NCBI RefSeq assembly: GCF_030068445.1
Contig: NZ_JAQPOK010000090.1
Span: 47,240-111,239, forward strand
Direction of reading: 5' to 3'
Source of the DNA: Roseofilum halophilum BLCC-M91
GTDB taxonomy: Bacteria; Cyanobacteriota; Cyanobacteriia; Cyanobacteriales; Desertifilaceae
Length of the DNA stretch: 64,000 nt
In this document: in pieces, positions 25,843-35,300 of the stretch
Layout: the number at the start of each line of letters is the position of its first letter
Numbering within the stretch: position 1 is the first letter of the stretch
The notes under the pieces: generated by a model
The model's database searches: none
Told to the model about the DNA's origin: nothing
Seen by the model: only the letters and a program-made list of their open reading frames with translations
Translations under genes and position numbers: made by a program

Positions 25843-28800
25843 ATGACCATTAGCATATTCACCACCGATACCCAGTTAAAGGTTCGCTCCTGGGATACCC
25901 AATTAACAGACATGACCGGATTGACTCCACAAGAAGCCATGAACCAGCCGCTAGGGTCGATTATTCCTGAGTTAGAGACCAGAGGATTACTCCAACACTT
26001 TAAGCGAGTTTTAAGAGAAGGGGTCATTGAAACCCTCGCCCCTGCCTTGCACCATTATTTGATTCCCTGCGATCCCCCCATTGCTTCCGAGTATTTCGAC
26101 CGAATGCAGCAGCGAGTGACAATTGTCCCCCTACGAGAAGGGGAGAACATTGTGGGCACACTGGTGACAGTAGAAGATGTGACCGCTCGGCTAATTGAAG
26201 AAAAACAAATGAGCGCCGAAGCATCGGATATGGCTGACCCCTTCTCTAGTCTCCGGTCTCAGGAGCGCAGTACGTCTTCTTGGGATGTGCTGGCATCTAG
26301 GCGCAAGGCGATCGAGCAATGCCAACACTCTCCGGAAATTACCCGGAAAGTCATCGATGTCTTACGTCAGGAACACCGCCATCCGACCCTCTTAAACAGC
26401 GTGCTGTCGGTGTTGAGTAAGAGCCAGATCGATCCTTCACCCGTGTTGTGGGAATGTTTACAAGATCCCGATCCAGAGCTGCGGATTTATGCGGCTCTTG
26501 CCCTGGGCAATCGCCACCATCCTGGCTCCATTGAACCCCTGATTAAGGCCCTGGACGATCCCGATACCAATGTGGTCTATCAAGCTATTGAATCCTTGGG
26601 CAAACTCAAAGCCAGCGAGGCGATCGACAAATTAGTAGAAATTGCCCAATCCGATGATTTTTTCCTGGCATTTGGGGCCTTCGATGCCTTGATGCAAATG
26701 GACGATCCGGAAGTGACCCCGCGATTAATTCCTTTGTTGGTTCGTACTCTCAACTGGCGAGTGCGACGGGAAGCGGTGGATAAAATTGCCCTCCATGGCA
26801 ACAGCGATCTCACCAGTTCCTTACTGAGCTTGCTACGGCAACAACACCGCAATCCCAATGTCCTCAACAGTGTGCTTCAGGTGTTGATCCTGGGGGATGT
26901 TGACCCGATTCCCGCTTTGGTGGGCTGTCTAGAAGATCCCAATGATCCGGATTTGCGTACCTATGCGGCCGGTGCATTGGGCGATCGCGCCGATCCGAGA
27001 GCCATTGGCCCCCTGATGGAGGCTCTCAAGGACGATCATCCCAACGTTAAATACCATTCCATTGAAGCCTTGGGACGACTCAAAGCTAATGAAGCGGTAG
27101 AAGCGCTCTTGGACATTGCCACCCAAGAAGACTTTTTCCTCGCATTCCCGGCTCTCTGTAGCCTCACCCAAATCGGCGAGCGAGCGATCGCCTATCGCCT
27201 GGTTCCCCTCCTGGATGACCCCCTACTGGCTCCCCAAGCGGCCGAAGCCTTGGGCGCTCTGGGCGATGTGGATGTGGTGGTTCCCCTGGTACGGCACTTA
27301 TCTGAACCGGGAGCTAGTGTATCGACTTTAGCCACGGCCATCGCCTCCATTGCCGATCGCTACGACCAAACCCATCAAATCACGACCATCACCGACCCGA
27401 TTAGGCAAACCCTAGATGAAGACGGGGCCAGGGCCCTGATGAAAGAAACCCTCCACGCTGCCCAGGACAATTTACCAGCCTTGCTCCTCTGTTTAGGAGC
27501 AGTTCCCCCTGACTACCGTCCCCTCGTGGCCCCAGCCTTTACCTCCCTACTCTCCAATGAAACGGTGCGGGAGAACTGTATTCAAATCCTGGTGGGTTAT
27601 GGTTCCCTCGGCAGCGAACTGCTGTTAGAGAGTTTACCGGAACTGGATTTGGAAGGACAAAAGGCGGCGGTGGTTGCCCTGGGTCGCATTGGTGACCCCC
27701 TAGCCACGGCGAAACTACAGCAATTGCTGGAAGAAACGGATGTAGAGCTGGTTAGATCGGCAACGGCTGCCCTAGCCCAAATTGGCGATCGAGGGGCGAC
27801 GGAATCCTTGTTATCTCTACTCGGTCATGAGGATGGAGCGGTGCGTCTAGGGGCGATCGCCGCTCTCAACTCCTGTCGTCCTCCCCATCTGGACGAGCAG
27901 ATCAAAATCCGTCTGAGCGATCCCAATCCCAGGGTGCGCGAATGTGCGGTAAAAATTGCTGGCTATTTCGCCTTTCCAGACTCCATTGAGGTGTTAATCG
28001 ATCTCCTCCAAGATCCGGAGGAAAAAGTGCGACGCTCGGCGATCGAACATTTGCCCTATCTGGATCATCCCCAAGTCATGGACTATTTAATCGATGCCTT
28101 GGCCCAGGAAACCCCGGTTTGTCGGGCGGCAGCCGCTCGCGCCCTGGGAGAGCTGGAGATGCCCAGCAACTTGAATGGGGCCGGATGGGAGAAAACTCCC
28201 TTACCTGCCCTCAAACGAGCAATGCTCGATCGGGAAGAATGGGTGCGCTATAGTGCCCTGCGATCCATTGGCCAGTTGATAGGAACTGGCCATGGCGGTG
28301 ACTGGAGCGAGTTGACGGATCAGTTGACTGGTTTAGCCCAAAGTGACCCTTGTATTAGTGTACGGGCGGCGGCGACCGAATGCTTGGGACGGGTTGCTCC
28401 GAATAGTATTGGGCCGTTAACTGAGTTGGCTGAATCTGGGCCTGGGGATGTGGCACGAGCGGCCCTGATTGCTTTGGGGCGCTTGGATACGGGGGAGGCG
28501 ATCGCCCCCTTGCTCAATGCCCTCAATTCTCCCAATCCCGAACGCCGGTTAGATGCCATGCAAGCCTTCCAGGAGCGGGGTGGTCAAGAGGCAGGCGTGG
28601 CTCTGCAATGGATGGCAGCCGCCGATCCAGAAGAGCGGGTGACTTTAGCGGCCATTGAGACTTTGGGCCGTTTGGGGGGCCAAGAGGCGATCGCCTCCTT
28701 ACTCGAACTTACCCTCGATCCGGCCAATCGCCATTTCTGTATTGAAGTCCTCAGTCGTCAGAAAACCTTCAAAGAAGATTATATTGATGCGATCGCCGCC

Positions 28801-29049
28801 GGTCTCCATCATGCCCATAGTCAAGTTCGCTGTAGTACCGTAGAAGTGCTAAAACGCCTTCAACATCCCTATGCTTCAGAATTTTTGATTGTTGCTCTAG
28901 GTGACTCCGACGAATCAGTACGCTTGGCAGCAGTAGAAGCCCTAAGCTATTTAGGAAATCAAAGCTGTCAACCTCAGTTATTAGTGTTAGCTCGTACCGA
29001 TCCCTCTTTGGCAGTTCGTCGGGCAGCTCAAAAGGCCATTCACCAATAA
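25843..29049 (+). CDS. PAS domain plus long HEAT-repeat protein in chemotaxis operon
   Basis: A 1068-residue protein. Residues 1-125 form a PAS fold (FTTDTQLKVRSWDTQLTDMT, GTLVTVEDVTAR), a likely small-molecule, redox or light sensor. From about 150 to the end there are about 25-30 HEAT repeats with units such as DPDPELRIYAALALGNRHHP and DPRVRECAVKIAGYF. No kinase, cyclase or lyase signature is seen. HEAT repeats scaffold protein complexes, and the position between mcp and cheR suggests it feeds a signal to, or holds together, the soluble MCP array (inference). PBS-lyase-like HEAT annotation is possible from similarity, but no chromophorylation role is implied. Confidence 0.85.
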   Translation: MTISIFTTDTQLKVRSWDTQLTDMTGLTPQEAMNQPLGSIIPELETRGLLQHFKRVLREGVIETLAPALHHYLIPCDPPIASEYFDRMQQRVTIVPLREGENIVGTLVTVEDVTARLIEEKQMSAEASDMADPFSSLRSQERSTSSWDVLASRRKAIEQCQHSPEITRKVIDVLRQEHRHPTLLNSVLSVLSKSQIDPSPVLWECLQDPDPELRIYAALALGNRHHPGSIEPLIKALDDPDTNVVYQAIESLGKLKASEAIDKLVEIAQSDDFFLAFGAFDALMQMDDPEVTPRLIPLLVRTLNWRVRREAVDKIALHGNSDLTSSLLSLLRQQHRNPNVLNSVLQVLILGDVDPIPALVGCLEDPNDPDLRTYAAGALGDRADPRAIGPLMEALKDDHPNVKYHSIEALGRLKANEAVEALLDIATQEDFFLAFPALCSLTQIGERAIAYRLVPLLDDPLLAPQAAEALGALGDVDVVVPLVRHLSEPGASVSTLATAIASIADRYDQTHQITTITDPIRQTLDEDGARALMKETLHAAQDNLPALLLCLGAVPPDYRPLVAPAFTSLLSNETVRENCIQILVGYGSLGSELLLESLPELDLEGQKAAVVALGRIGDPLATAKLQQLLEETDVELVRSATAALAQIGDRGATESLLSLLGHEDGAVRLGAIAALNSCRPPHLDEQIKIRLSDPNPRVRECAVKIAGYFAFPDSIEVLIDLLQDPEEKVRRSAIEHLPYLDHPQVMDYLIDALAQETPVCRAAAARALGELEMPSNLNGAGWEKTPLPALKRAMLDREEWVRYSALRSIGQLIGTGHGGDWSELTDQLTGLAQSDPCISVRAAATECLGRVAPNSIGPLTELAESGPGDVARAALIALGRLDTGEAIAPLLNALNSPNPERRLDAMQAFQERGGQEAGVALQWMAAADPEERVTLAAIETLGRLGGQEAIASLLELTLDPANRHFCIEVLSRQKTFKEDYIDAIAAGLHHAHSQVRCSTVEVLKRLQHPYASEFLIVALGDSDESVRLAAVEALSYLGNQSCQPQLLVLARTDPSLAVRRAAQKAIHQ

Positions 29050-29111
29050 AGGAGAACGCCCGCTTGAGGTCATCCTATGGATGAAAAAACTTGGTGTTGT
29101 GATTGGAAAAC

Positions 29112-29990
29112 ATGATCTTTTCAACCCGTGCTTTTGGAATGTCTGACAGTACCTTTGTGATTTTACGAAATTTAATTCACGAACGTACCGGTATTTATTA
29201 CGATCAGTCCAAACAAGATTTATTAGCTGACAAACTCTCCCCCAGACTCTTAGAGCAAGGAATTCATTCTTTTCTGGATTATTACTATCTATTGAAGTAT
29301 GACACAAGCGCCAATCGAGAATGGCAAGAATTGGTTAATACAATTACTGTGCCGGAAACATTTTTTTGGCGAGAATTCGATCAAATAGAGGTGCTAATCA
29401 ACCAACTCATTCATGAGTATTTAGATCAACAAAAACCATCTGGATTATCTTATGGTTATAGCTATCCCCTAAAAATTTGGAGTGCAGCCTGCTCCACCGG
29501 TGAAGAACCCCTGACGATCGCCATGGCCTTAGAAGAAGCTGGATGGTTCGATCGGCTACCGATTGAAATTTATGCCACGGATATTTCATCACGGGCGATC
29601 GCTAAAGCCAAGAAAGGAGTATACCGGGAGCATTCTTTTCGGGTTTTGTCGCCAGCCTTAAAAGAAAAGTATTTTACTCAAGAAACCGCAGGATGGCGCA
29701 TTCAGCCCCATATTCATCATCGAATTCACTGGAAAACGGCTAATTTATTAAATCCCGACGATTTTATCTTATTTACCAATATCCCCTTTATTTTTTGCCG
29801 CAATGTGTTTATCTACTTTTCCCCTGATTCGATCAAAAAGACTACGATGATGTTTTTTGAAAAAATGCCCGCCAATGGTTGTTTATTTCTCGGATCGTCG
29901 GAATCAATTATTAAACTTAATACCCAATTCCGCGTTTGTGAAATTAATCGATCGTTTATCTATATGAAGCAAAATCAACACCAGCCTTAA
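29112..29990 (+). CDS. cheR: CheR MCP methyltransferase
   Basis: A 292-residue CheR. The N-terminal helical domain (about 10-75) has LRNLIHERTGIYYDQSKQDL. The SAM-binding domain has VPETFFWREFDQIEVL, IWSAACSTGEEPLTIAMALEE and IYATDISSRAIAKAKKGVY, then FTNIPFIFCRNVFIYF. It methylates glutamates on the MCP for adaptation. I took the ATG at 29112 (MIFSTRAFGM); a later ATG at 29139 is also possible. Its presence with cheB gives this operon a full adaptation branch, which most cyanobacterial Pil/Pix/Tax-type systems lack. Confidence 0.93.
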   Translation: MIFSTRAFGMSDSTFVILRNLIHERTGIYYDQSKQDLLADKLSPRLLEQGIHSFLDYYYLLKYDTSANREWQELVNTITVPETFFWREFDQIEVLINQLIHEYLDQQKPSGLSYGYSYPLKIWSAACSTGEEPLTIAMALEEAGWFDRLPIEIYATDISSRAIAKAKKGVYREHSFRVLSPALKEKYFTQETAGWRIQPHIHHRIHWKTANLLNPDDFILFTNIPFIFCRNVFIYFSPDSIKKTTMMFFEKMPANGCLFLGSSESIIKLNTQFRVCEINRSFIYMKQNQHQP

Positions 29991-30029
29991 TGCTCCCCCC
30001 CATTTACCTGACCCCTATTAATATCGATC

Positions 30030-31115
30030 ATGAGTATAACCCAACCCAACAATCCCAATTTAATCAAAGTGCTAGTCGTAGACGACTCAGCCTATGTGCG
30101 TAAAGTGATCAAAAAAATGCTATCCAACAGTCCATTTATTGAGGTGATCGGGATTGCCCATGATGGGGAAGATGCGTTAGAACAAGTGGCCAAACACAAT
30201 CCGGATGTGGTCACCTTGGATTTAATTATGCCAGGAATTGATGGGATTGAATTTATTCGCCAGCAAATGTTGCGGAAAGTGCTTCCCATTGTGATTGTTA
30301 GTATTGCTGATGAGGGAGGAAAAAAGGTTTTAGATGCCTTAGATGCAGGAGCAGTAGACTTTATTCATAAGCCTACGGCCTTAGCCACTGATAAAATATT
30401 TGAAATTCAAGACGATCTGATTCAGAAGGTGAAAAAAGCGGCCAAATTACCCTTAAATCCTTATCCTCCGGCCCTCAATTTAGTCACTCCTGATGTGAAA
30501 CCTTCTGTGGCCATCAGTCCTTCTAGCACCCCTCGATTTGATATTGTTTTAATTGGCATTTCTACTGGTGGCCCTCAAGCATTGACCTATCTGATTCCCC
30601 AGTTTCCTGAAGATTTTCCTGTACCTATTGCCGTCGTCTTACATATGCCGAAAGGCTATACAAAACTCTATTCTGAACGGTTAAATCATTACTGTTCCCT
30701 GGAAGTCATTGAAGCCCATACTGGGGATCTGGTGTGTCCGGGTCGAGTGCTGATTGCTACGGCCGGATACCATTTAGGCTTTGAACGCAACCAGGAAGGA
30801 GTGGTGGTGGCTAAACAGCAATCTAAGCCCTTTGATTTACCCCATCGTCCCTCTGTGGATGTCTTATTTCAATCTGGCGCTCAAGTCTATGGCGATCGCA
30901 CCTTGGGGGTGGTGATGACGGGGATGGGATCGGATGGTAAACAAGGTGCAGCTCAAATTAAATCCCATGGAGGGATGATTATCACTGAATCTGAGTCCAG
31001 TTGTGTGGTGTATGGAATGCCCCGTTCTGTTGTCGAAGCGGGGTTGAGCGATCGCAGTGCGTCCCTAAAATCGATGGCCCATGCCATCAATGAACTCCTC
31101 TTTAGCTGTGCTTAA
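30030..31115 (+). CDS. cheB: CheB MCP methylesterase
   Basis: A 361-residue CheB. The receiver domain (1-125) has VLVVDDSAYVRK and DVVTLDLIMPGIDG; the linker is about 126-170. The methylesterase domain has the catalytic Ser in IGISTGGPQALTYLI, His in VVLHMPKGYTKLYSERL and Asp in VVMTGMGSDGKQGA. CheA phosphorylates the receiver to switch on demethylation/deamidation of the MCP. It is 39 bases after cheR, in the same operon. Confidence 0.95.
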   Translation: MSITQPNNPNLIKVLVVDDSAYVRKVIKKMLSNSPFIEVIGIAHDGEDALEQVAKHNPDVVTLDLIMPGIDGIEFIRQQMLRKVLPIVIVSIADEGGKKVLDALDAGAVDFIHKPTALATDKIFEIQDDLIQKVKKAAKLPLNPYPPALNLVTPDVKPSVAISPSSTPRFDIVLIGISTGGPQALTYLIPQFPEDFPVPIAVVLHMPKGYTKLYSERLNHYCSLEVIEAHTGDLVCPGRVLIATAGYHLGFERNQEGVVVAKQQSKPFDLPHRPSVDVLFQSGAQVYGDRTLGVVMTGMGSDGKQGAAQIKSHGGMIITESESSCVVYGMPRSVVEAGLSDRSASLKSMAHAINELLFSCA

Positions 31116-31188
31116 CATGATAAAATTATTACCAGTCATGAGGAAGCTCTCTTGGAACTAATAAACATGCAATTAACAGGGGAAGACT

Positions 31189-31815
31189 ATGCTATTAACT
31201 GACCATCAAAAATATGCCTTAATGGAGTTTATGTCCCTAGCTCTCTCGGAAAAGAGTGCTTTTTTGCTGTCAGATTTGATGCATTTTCCTATTAGCTTAG
31301 ATGTTTCTGATGTTTCCCTCAATTCCTTAGTTATTCTTTCCCAAAACTGGTCGGAAAACTTTAGCGATCCAGTCGTCTGTGTGCATCAAAAATTTGAAAA
31401 TTCCTTGGCTGGAGATGCTTTGTTTGTTCTCGATTATCCGTCAGCTATTAAGTTAGCTCACTTCGGACACTCAAGCTTTCCATCCGTTACTCCCAACTTA
31501 ACGGTTTCGGGTTGCGAAGTGTTAACGGAAATTGGCAATGTAATGCTCAACACTTATTTGGCTATGTTAAGCCATTTGCGAGGGGGACAGCTTAATTTTT
31601 CTATGCCTTCTTTTGCTATTCAAGAGATTCCCTATTTACTCAAGGGTTTGATTGCCAGCCGTAATGAGTTGAGGTACGCTTTGGTTCTCAATGCTAAGTT
31701 TACTGTTTCTGAACAATCGATTGTGAGTTATCTGATTTTAGTGACGGGGGTAACCTCTCTCGTATGCTTAATTAAGGGGATTGAAGCGTCTTATGAAATG
31801 ATGCTTCCGGGTTGA
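31189..31815 (+). CDS. CheC-like CheY-P phosphatase
   Basis: A 208-residue protein carrying one CheC-type active-site pattern: GCEVLTEIGNVMLNTYLAML gives Glu-x2-Asn, and exactly 22 residues later comes Pro in FSMPSF, as in the CheC/FliY/CheX family. The preceding position, usually Asp or Ser, is Glu. The second pseudo-symmetric half has no such motif, so there is a single active site. It probably dephosphorylates CheY-P, ending the signal. It closes the operon; a flagellar FliY role is unlikely because no flagellar genes are present. Hence a CheC call rather than FliY. Confidence 0.75.
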   Translation: MLLTDHQKYALMEFMSLALSEKSAFLLSDLMHFPISLDVSDVSLNSLVILSQNWSENFSDPVVCVHQKFENSLAGDALFVLDYPSAIKLAHFGHSSFPSVTPNLTVSGCEVLTEIGNVMLNTYLAMLSHLRGGQLNFSMPSFAIQEIPYLLKGLIASRNELRYALVLNAKFTVSEQSIVSYLILVTGVTSLVCLIKGIEASYEMMLPG

Positions 31816-31859
31816 TTTGGGCAATAGGGAATAGGCACAATTTTTAGATCTTTTTTATA

Positions 31860-31875
31860 TAACATAAAAATGTTA
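31860..31875. promoter_or_regulatory. AT-rich inverted repeat after cheC-like gene
   Basis: TAACAT-AAAA-ATGTTA forms a perfect 6-base inverted repeat in the 536-base non-coding gap before chlH, preceded by a T-run and TATA. It could be a protein-binding site or a weak terminator of the chemotaxis operon. No gene is seen between 31816 and 32351. Confidence 0.35.
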
Positions 31876-32005
31876 CTTTGTCAATGGTTAGGAAGGGGAA
31901 CATAATCAATGGGGGAAAAGATATATCAATAAATGTTAAGGGATGGCCAAAGTTCTTATAAAATTAGGTTAGATAGACGCAAAAATACCTATTCAATCGG
32001 GATTT

Positions 32006-32288
32006 TCCGCAAGCGGACAGCAAGGGGAAAACTCATCCCATGGGTTGACTTGGCTCTTCTGGGACTCCAGAAAGGTTAAAATTGCTGAAAACGTCTTATC
32101 CACGTTACCCTGACAGGTTGTGGTCGCCAAAGACGACCCAAACCCTAGGTCATGGAGTAAACAGTAGGGGTATTTTAATATTTTCTTGTGTGTTTCCCGT
32201 TTCCAGAGCGGACAAGGGAAACCTCCCCCTAGTCGGAATCATATCCATATCGGCTCTCGCCGAAATAGTGTAACTGCCAAGGCGGTTA
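32006..32288 (+). ncRNA. Candidate structured RNA or leader upstream of chlH
   Basis: A stretch of about 280 bases holds seven hairpins in a row: TCCG-CAAG-CGGA (32006-32017); TTCTGG-GACT-CCAGAA (32057-32072); AACGT/ACGTT (32090-32106); GGTCG/CGACC (32122-32138); CCCTA/TAGGG (32143-32169); GTTTCCC/GGGAAAC with an inner helix (32192-32222); TCGGC-TCTC-GCCGA (32250-32263); plus a last one, TAACTGC-CAAG-GCGGTTA (32271-32288). The first and last share a CAAG loop. It does not look like tmRNA, RNase P RNA or a cobalamin riboswitch to me. It could be a free small RNA ending near 32300 or a long 5' leader controlling chlH, whose ATG is 63 bases further. No coding potential. Confidence 0.45.
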
Positions 32289-32351
32289 GGACTTAATTTT
32301 CAATTCACCCAACCTACTCAAGGGAATAAGGATCATAGAGGAACCTCCAAT

Positions 32352-35300
32352 ATGTACACCCAGGTTAAATCCAATATTCGTCGTGTAACTGTACCAGAAA
32401 CAGAGCCAGCTAATGGCATAGATGGGGAAACCCTAAAGGCGATCGCCGAAGAACTGATCGGCCAAGAGACTCTAGAAGGCGCACCTGACCTAGAGTCTGC
32501 CGCCCCTGCCGCCAATGGGCGAAAAGTGATCAAAATTGTGTACATCGTCATGGAGGCGCAATACCAAAGTGCCCTCACCCAAGCGGCTCAAACCATTAAC
32601 CGCAGTGCGGCGAAACATCAAAATCAAGTGGGGATAGAGTTAAGTGGATACTTAATTGAAGAGCTACGCAACCCCGAAAACTATGCCGAGTTTGAGCAGG
32701 ATATGGAGACGGCCAATATCTTCATTGGCTCTCTGATTTTCATTGAAGATCTGGCCGATCGCATTGTCGCCACGGTTGCTCCCCATCGCGATCGCCTGGA
32801 TGCGGCGGTGATCTTCCCCTCCATGCCCCAAGTCATGCGCCTGAATAAGTTGGGAAGCTTTAGCATGGCGCAGTTGGGGCAATCAAAGAGTGCGATCGCC
32901 TCATTCATGAAAAAGCGCAAGGAGTCGAGCGGTTCCTCCTTCCAAGACGGAATGCTCAAACTCCTGCGTACCTTGCCCAAAGTCCTGAAATACATGCCCA
33001 TCGAAAAGGCCCAGGACGCTCGCAATTTCATGCTCTCGTTCCAATATTGGCTGGGGGGATCGCCGGAAAACCTGACCAACTTCTTGCTGATGTTGGCGGA
33101 TAAGTATGTGCTGGAAACCGAGCAGCAACTGAGCTACGAAGACCCGGTAGTGTATCCAGATATGGGTCTGTGGCATCCCATGGCCCCGAAAATGTTTGAA
33201 GACCAACAGGAGTATTGGGATTGGTACAATAGCCGGGACGACATCGACGATGACCTCAAAGACCCCCTCGCTCCCTGTGTGGGTCTGGTGTTGCAGCGCA
33301 GCCACCTGGTGACCGGTGATGATGCTCACTATGTGGCGATCGTTCAAGAGCTTGAATGCCGAGGAGCCAGAGTCATGGGCACATTTGCGGGGGGCTTAGA
33401 CTTCTCTAAACCCGTGGATGCCTATTTCTGGAATCAACGGACTGAGAAACCCATCGTTGATACGGTGATTTCCTTAACCGGGTTTGCCCTGGTGGGTGGG
33501 CCTGCTCGTCAAGACCATCCCAAGGCAGTAGAGAGCCTGAAGCGCCTCAACCGACCCTATATGGTGGCCCTGCCCTTGGTGTTCCAAACCACGGAGGAGT
33601 GGGAAGCCTCGGAATTGGGACTGCACCCGGTACAGGTAGCGCTGCAAATTGCGATTCCGGAACTCGATGGGGCGATTGAGCCGATTATCCTTTCGGGACG
33701 GGATGGAGCCACCGGAAAGGCGATCGCCCTCCAAGATAGGATCGAGTCCGTTGCTGCTCGCGCCCTCAAATGGGCTAACCTGCGGCGCAAACCCAAACTG
33801 GACAAGAAAGTTGCCATCACGGTCTTTAGCTTCCCCCCCGATAAAGGAAATGTGGGAACGGCAGCTTATCTAGACGTATTTGGCAGCATCTACGAAGTGG
33901 TTCGCGCCCTGCGGGATAATGGCTATGACCTTGGGGAACTGCCAGAATCTCCCAAAGAGTTGATGGAAGCGGTGATCCACGATGCCAGTGCCCAATATGC
34001 TTCCCCGGAGCTGAATGTGGCCTATCGCATGGGAGTGCCGGAATACGAGAAACTAACGCCCTATTCGGAGCGCCTAGAGGAAAACTGGGGCCCCCCTCCG
34101 GGACATCTGAACAGCGATGGTCAAAACCTGCTGGTGTATGGGAAACACTTTGGCAACCTGTTTATTGGGGTACAGCCCACGTTTGGGTATGAAGGTGACC
34201 CCATGCGGCTGCTGTTCTCGCGATCGGCTTCTCCCCACCATGGTTTTGCCGCTTACTACACCTACCTGGAGAAAATCTGGGGCGCAGATGCGGTGCTGCA
34301 CTTCGGAACCCATGGCTCTTTGGAGTTTATGCCAGGGAAACAGATGGGGATGTCGGGGGAGTGTTACCCGGATAATCTGATTGGTTCGATTCCGAACTTG
34401 TACTACTACGCGGCGAATAATCCCTCGGAGGCGACGATCGCCAAACGCAGAGGTTATGCAGCCACCATTTCCTATCTGACTCCTCCAGCCGAAAATGCGG
34501 GCTTGTACAGAGGTTTAGCCGAACTGAGCGAGTTGATCGGCTCCTATCAACAGCTCAAGGATACCCCCAGGGGCGAACAAATTGTACTCACCATCATCGA
34601 GAAATGCCGCCAGGTGAATCTAGACCAAGATATTGCCCTCCCCGAAACCGTAGGGGCGGGTTTGAAACCCGCCCCTACAGCCGCCCCCAACCTATCGGCT
34701 GAAGAGCGGGATAATCTGGTCGGTCAGGTGTACAACAAACTGATGGAAATCGAGTCACGGTTGTTACCCTGTGGGTTGCATGTAGTCGGGAAACCACCGA
34801 CAGCGACAGAGGCGATCGCCACCTTGGTCAACATCTCCAACATCGATCGCCCCGAAGACGGCATCGAAAGCCTGCCCCGGATCATCGCTCGTAGTATCGA
34901 CCGCGACATCGACCAAATCTATGAAAGCAGCGATTTAGGAGTCCTCGAAGACGTAGAACTCTATAACCAAATCGTCCAAGCCACCCGCGCTGCCGTCACT
35001 GCCCTCGTCGAAGAACAAACCAACGCCGAAGGTCGGGTATCCCTCGTCTCCAAGTTGAACTTCTTCAACATGGGTAAAAAAGCACCCTGGGTCGCCAAAC
35101 TCCATGAATTGGGCTACACCAACGTCGATGAAGCGGCCCTCAAGACCTTAATGGAATATCTCGAATTCTGTCTCGAACAGATCTGTGCCGATAACGAATT
35201 GGGTGGACTGCTCGCTGCCCTAGAAGGCCAGTATATTCTCCCCGGGCCCGGGGGTGACCCCATCCGCAACCCGGACGTATTGCCCACCGGTAAAAACATC

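Noticed and set aside
32082..32273. 63-aa frame in the chlH upstream gap
   Set aside because: No similarity or codon pattern of a protein, and it lies within the hairpin-rich segment.
32006..32288. Assignment of the structured segment to tmRNA, RNase P RNA, 6S RNA or a cobalamin riboswitch
   Set aside because: The expected conserved motifs and 3' ends of the first two and the B12 box are not present; a rod-like 6S fold is not supported by the serial hairpins.
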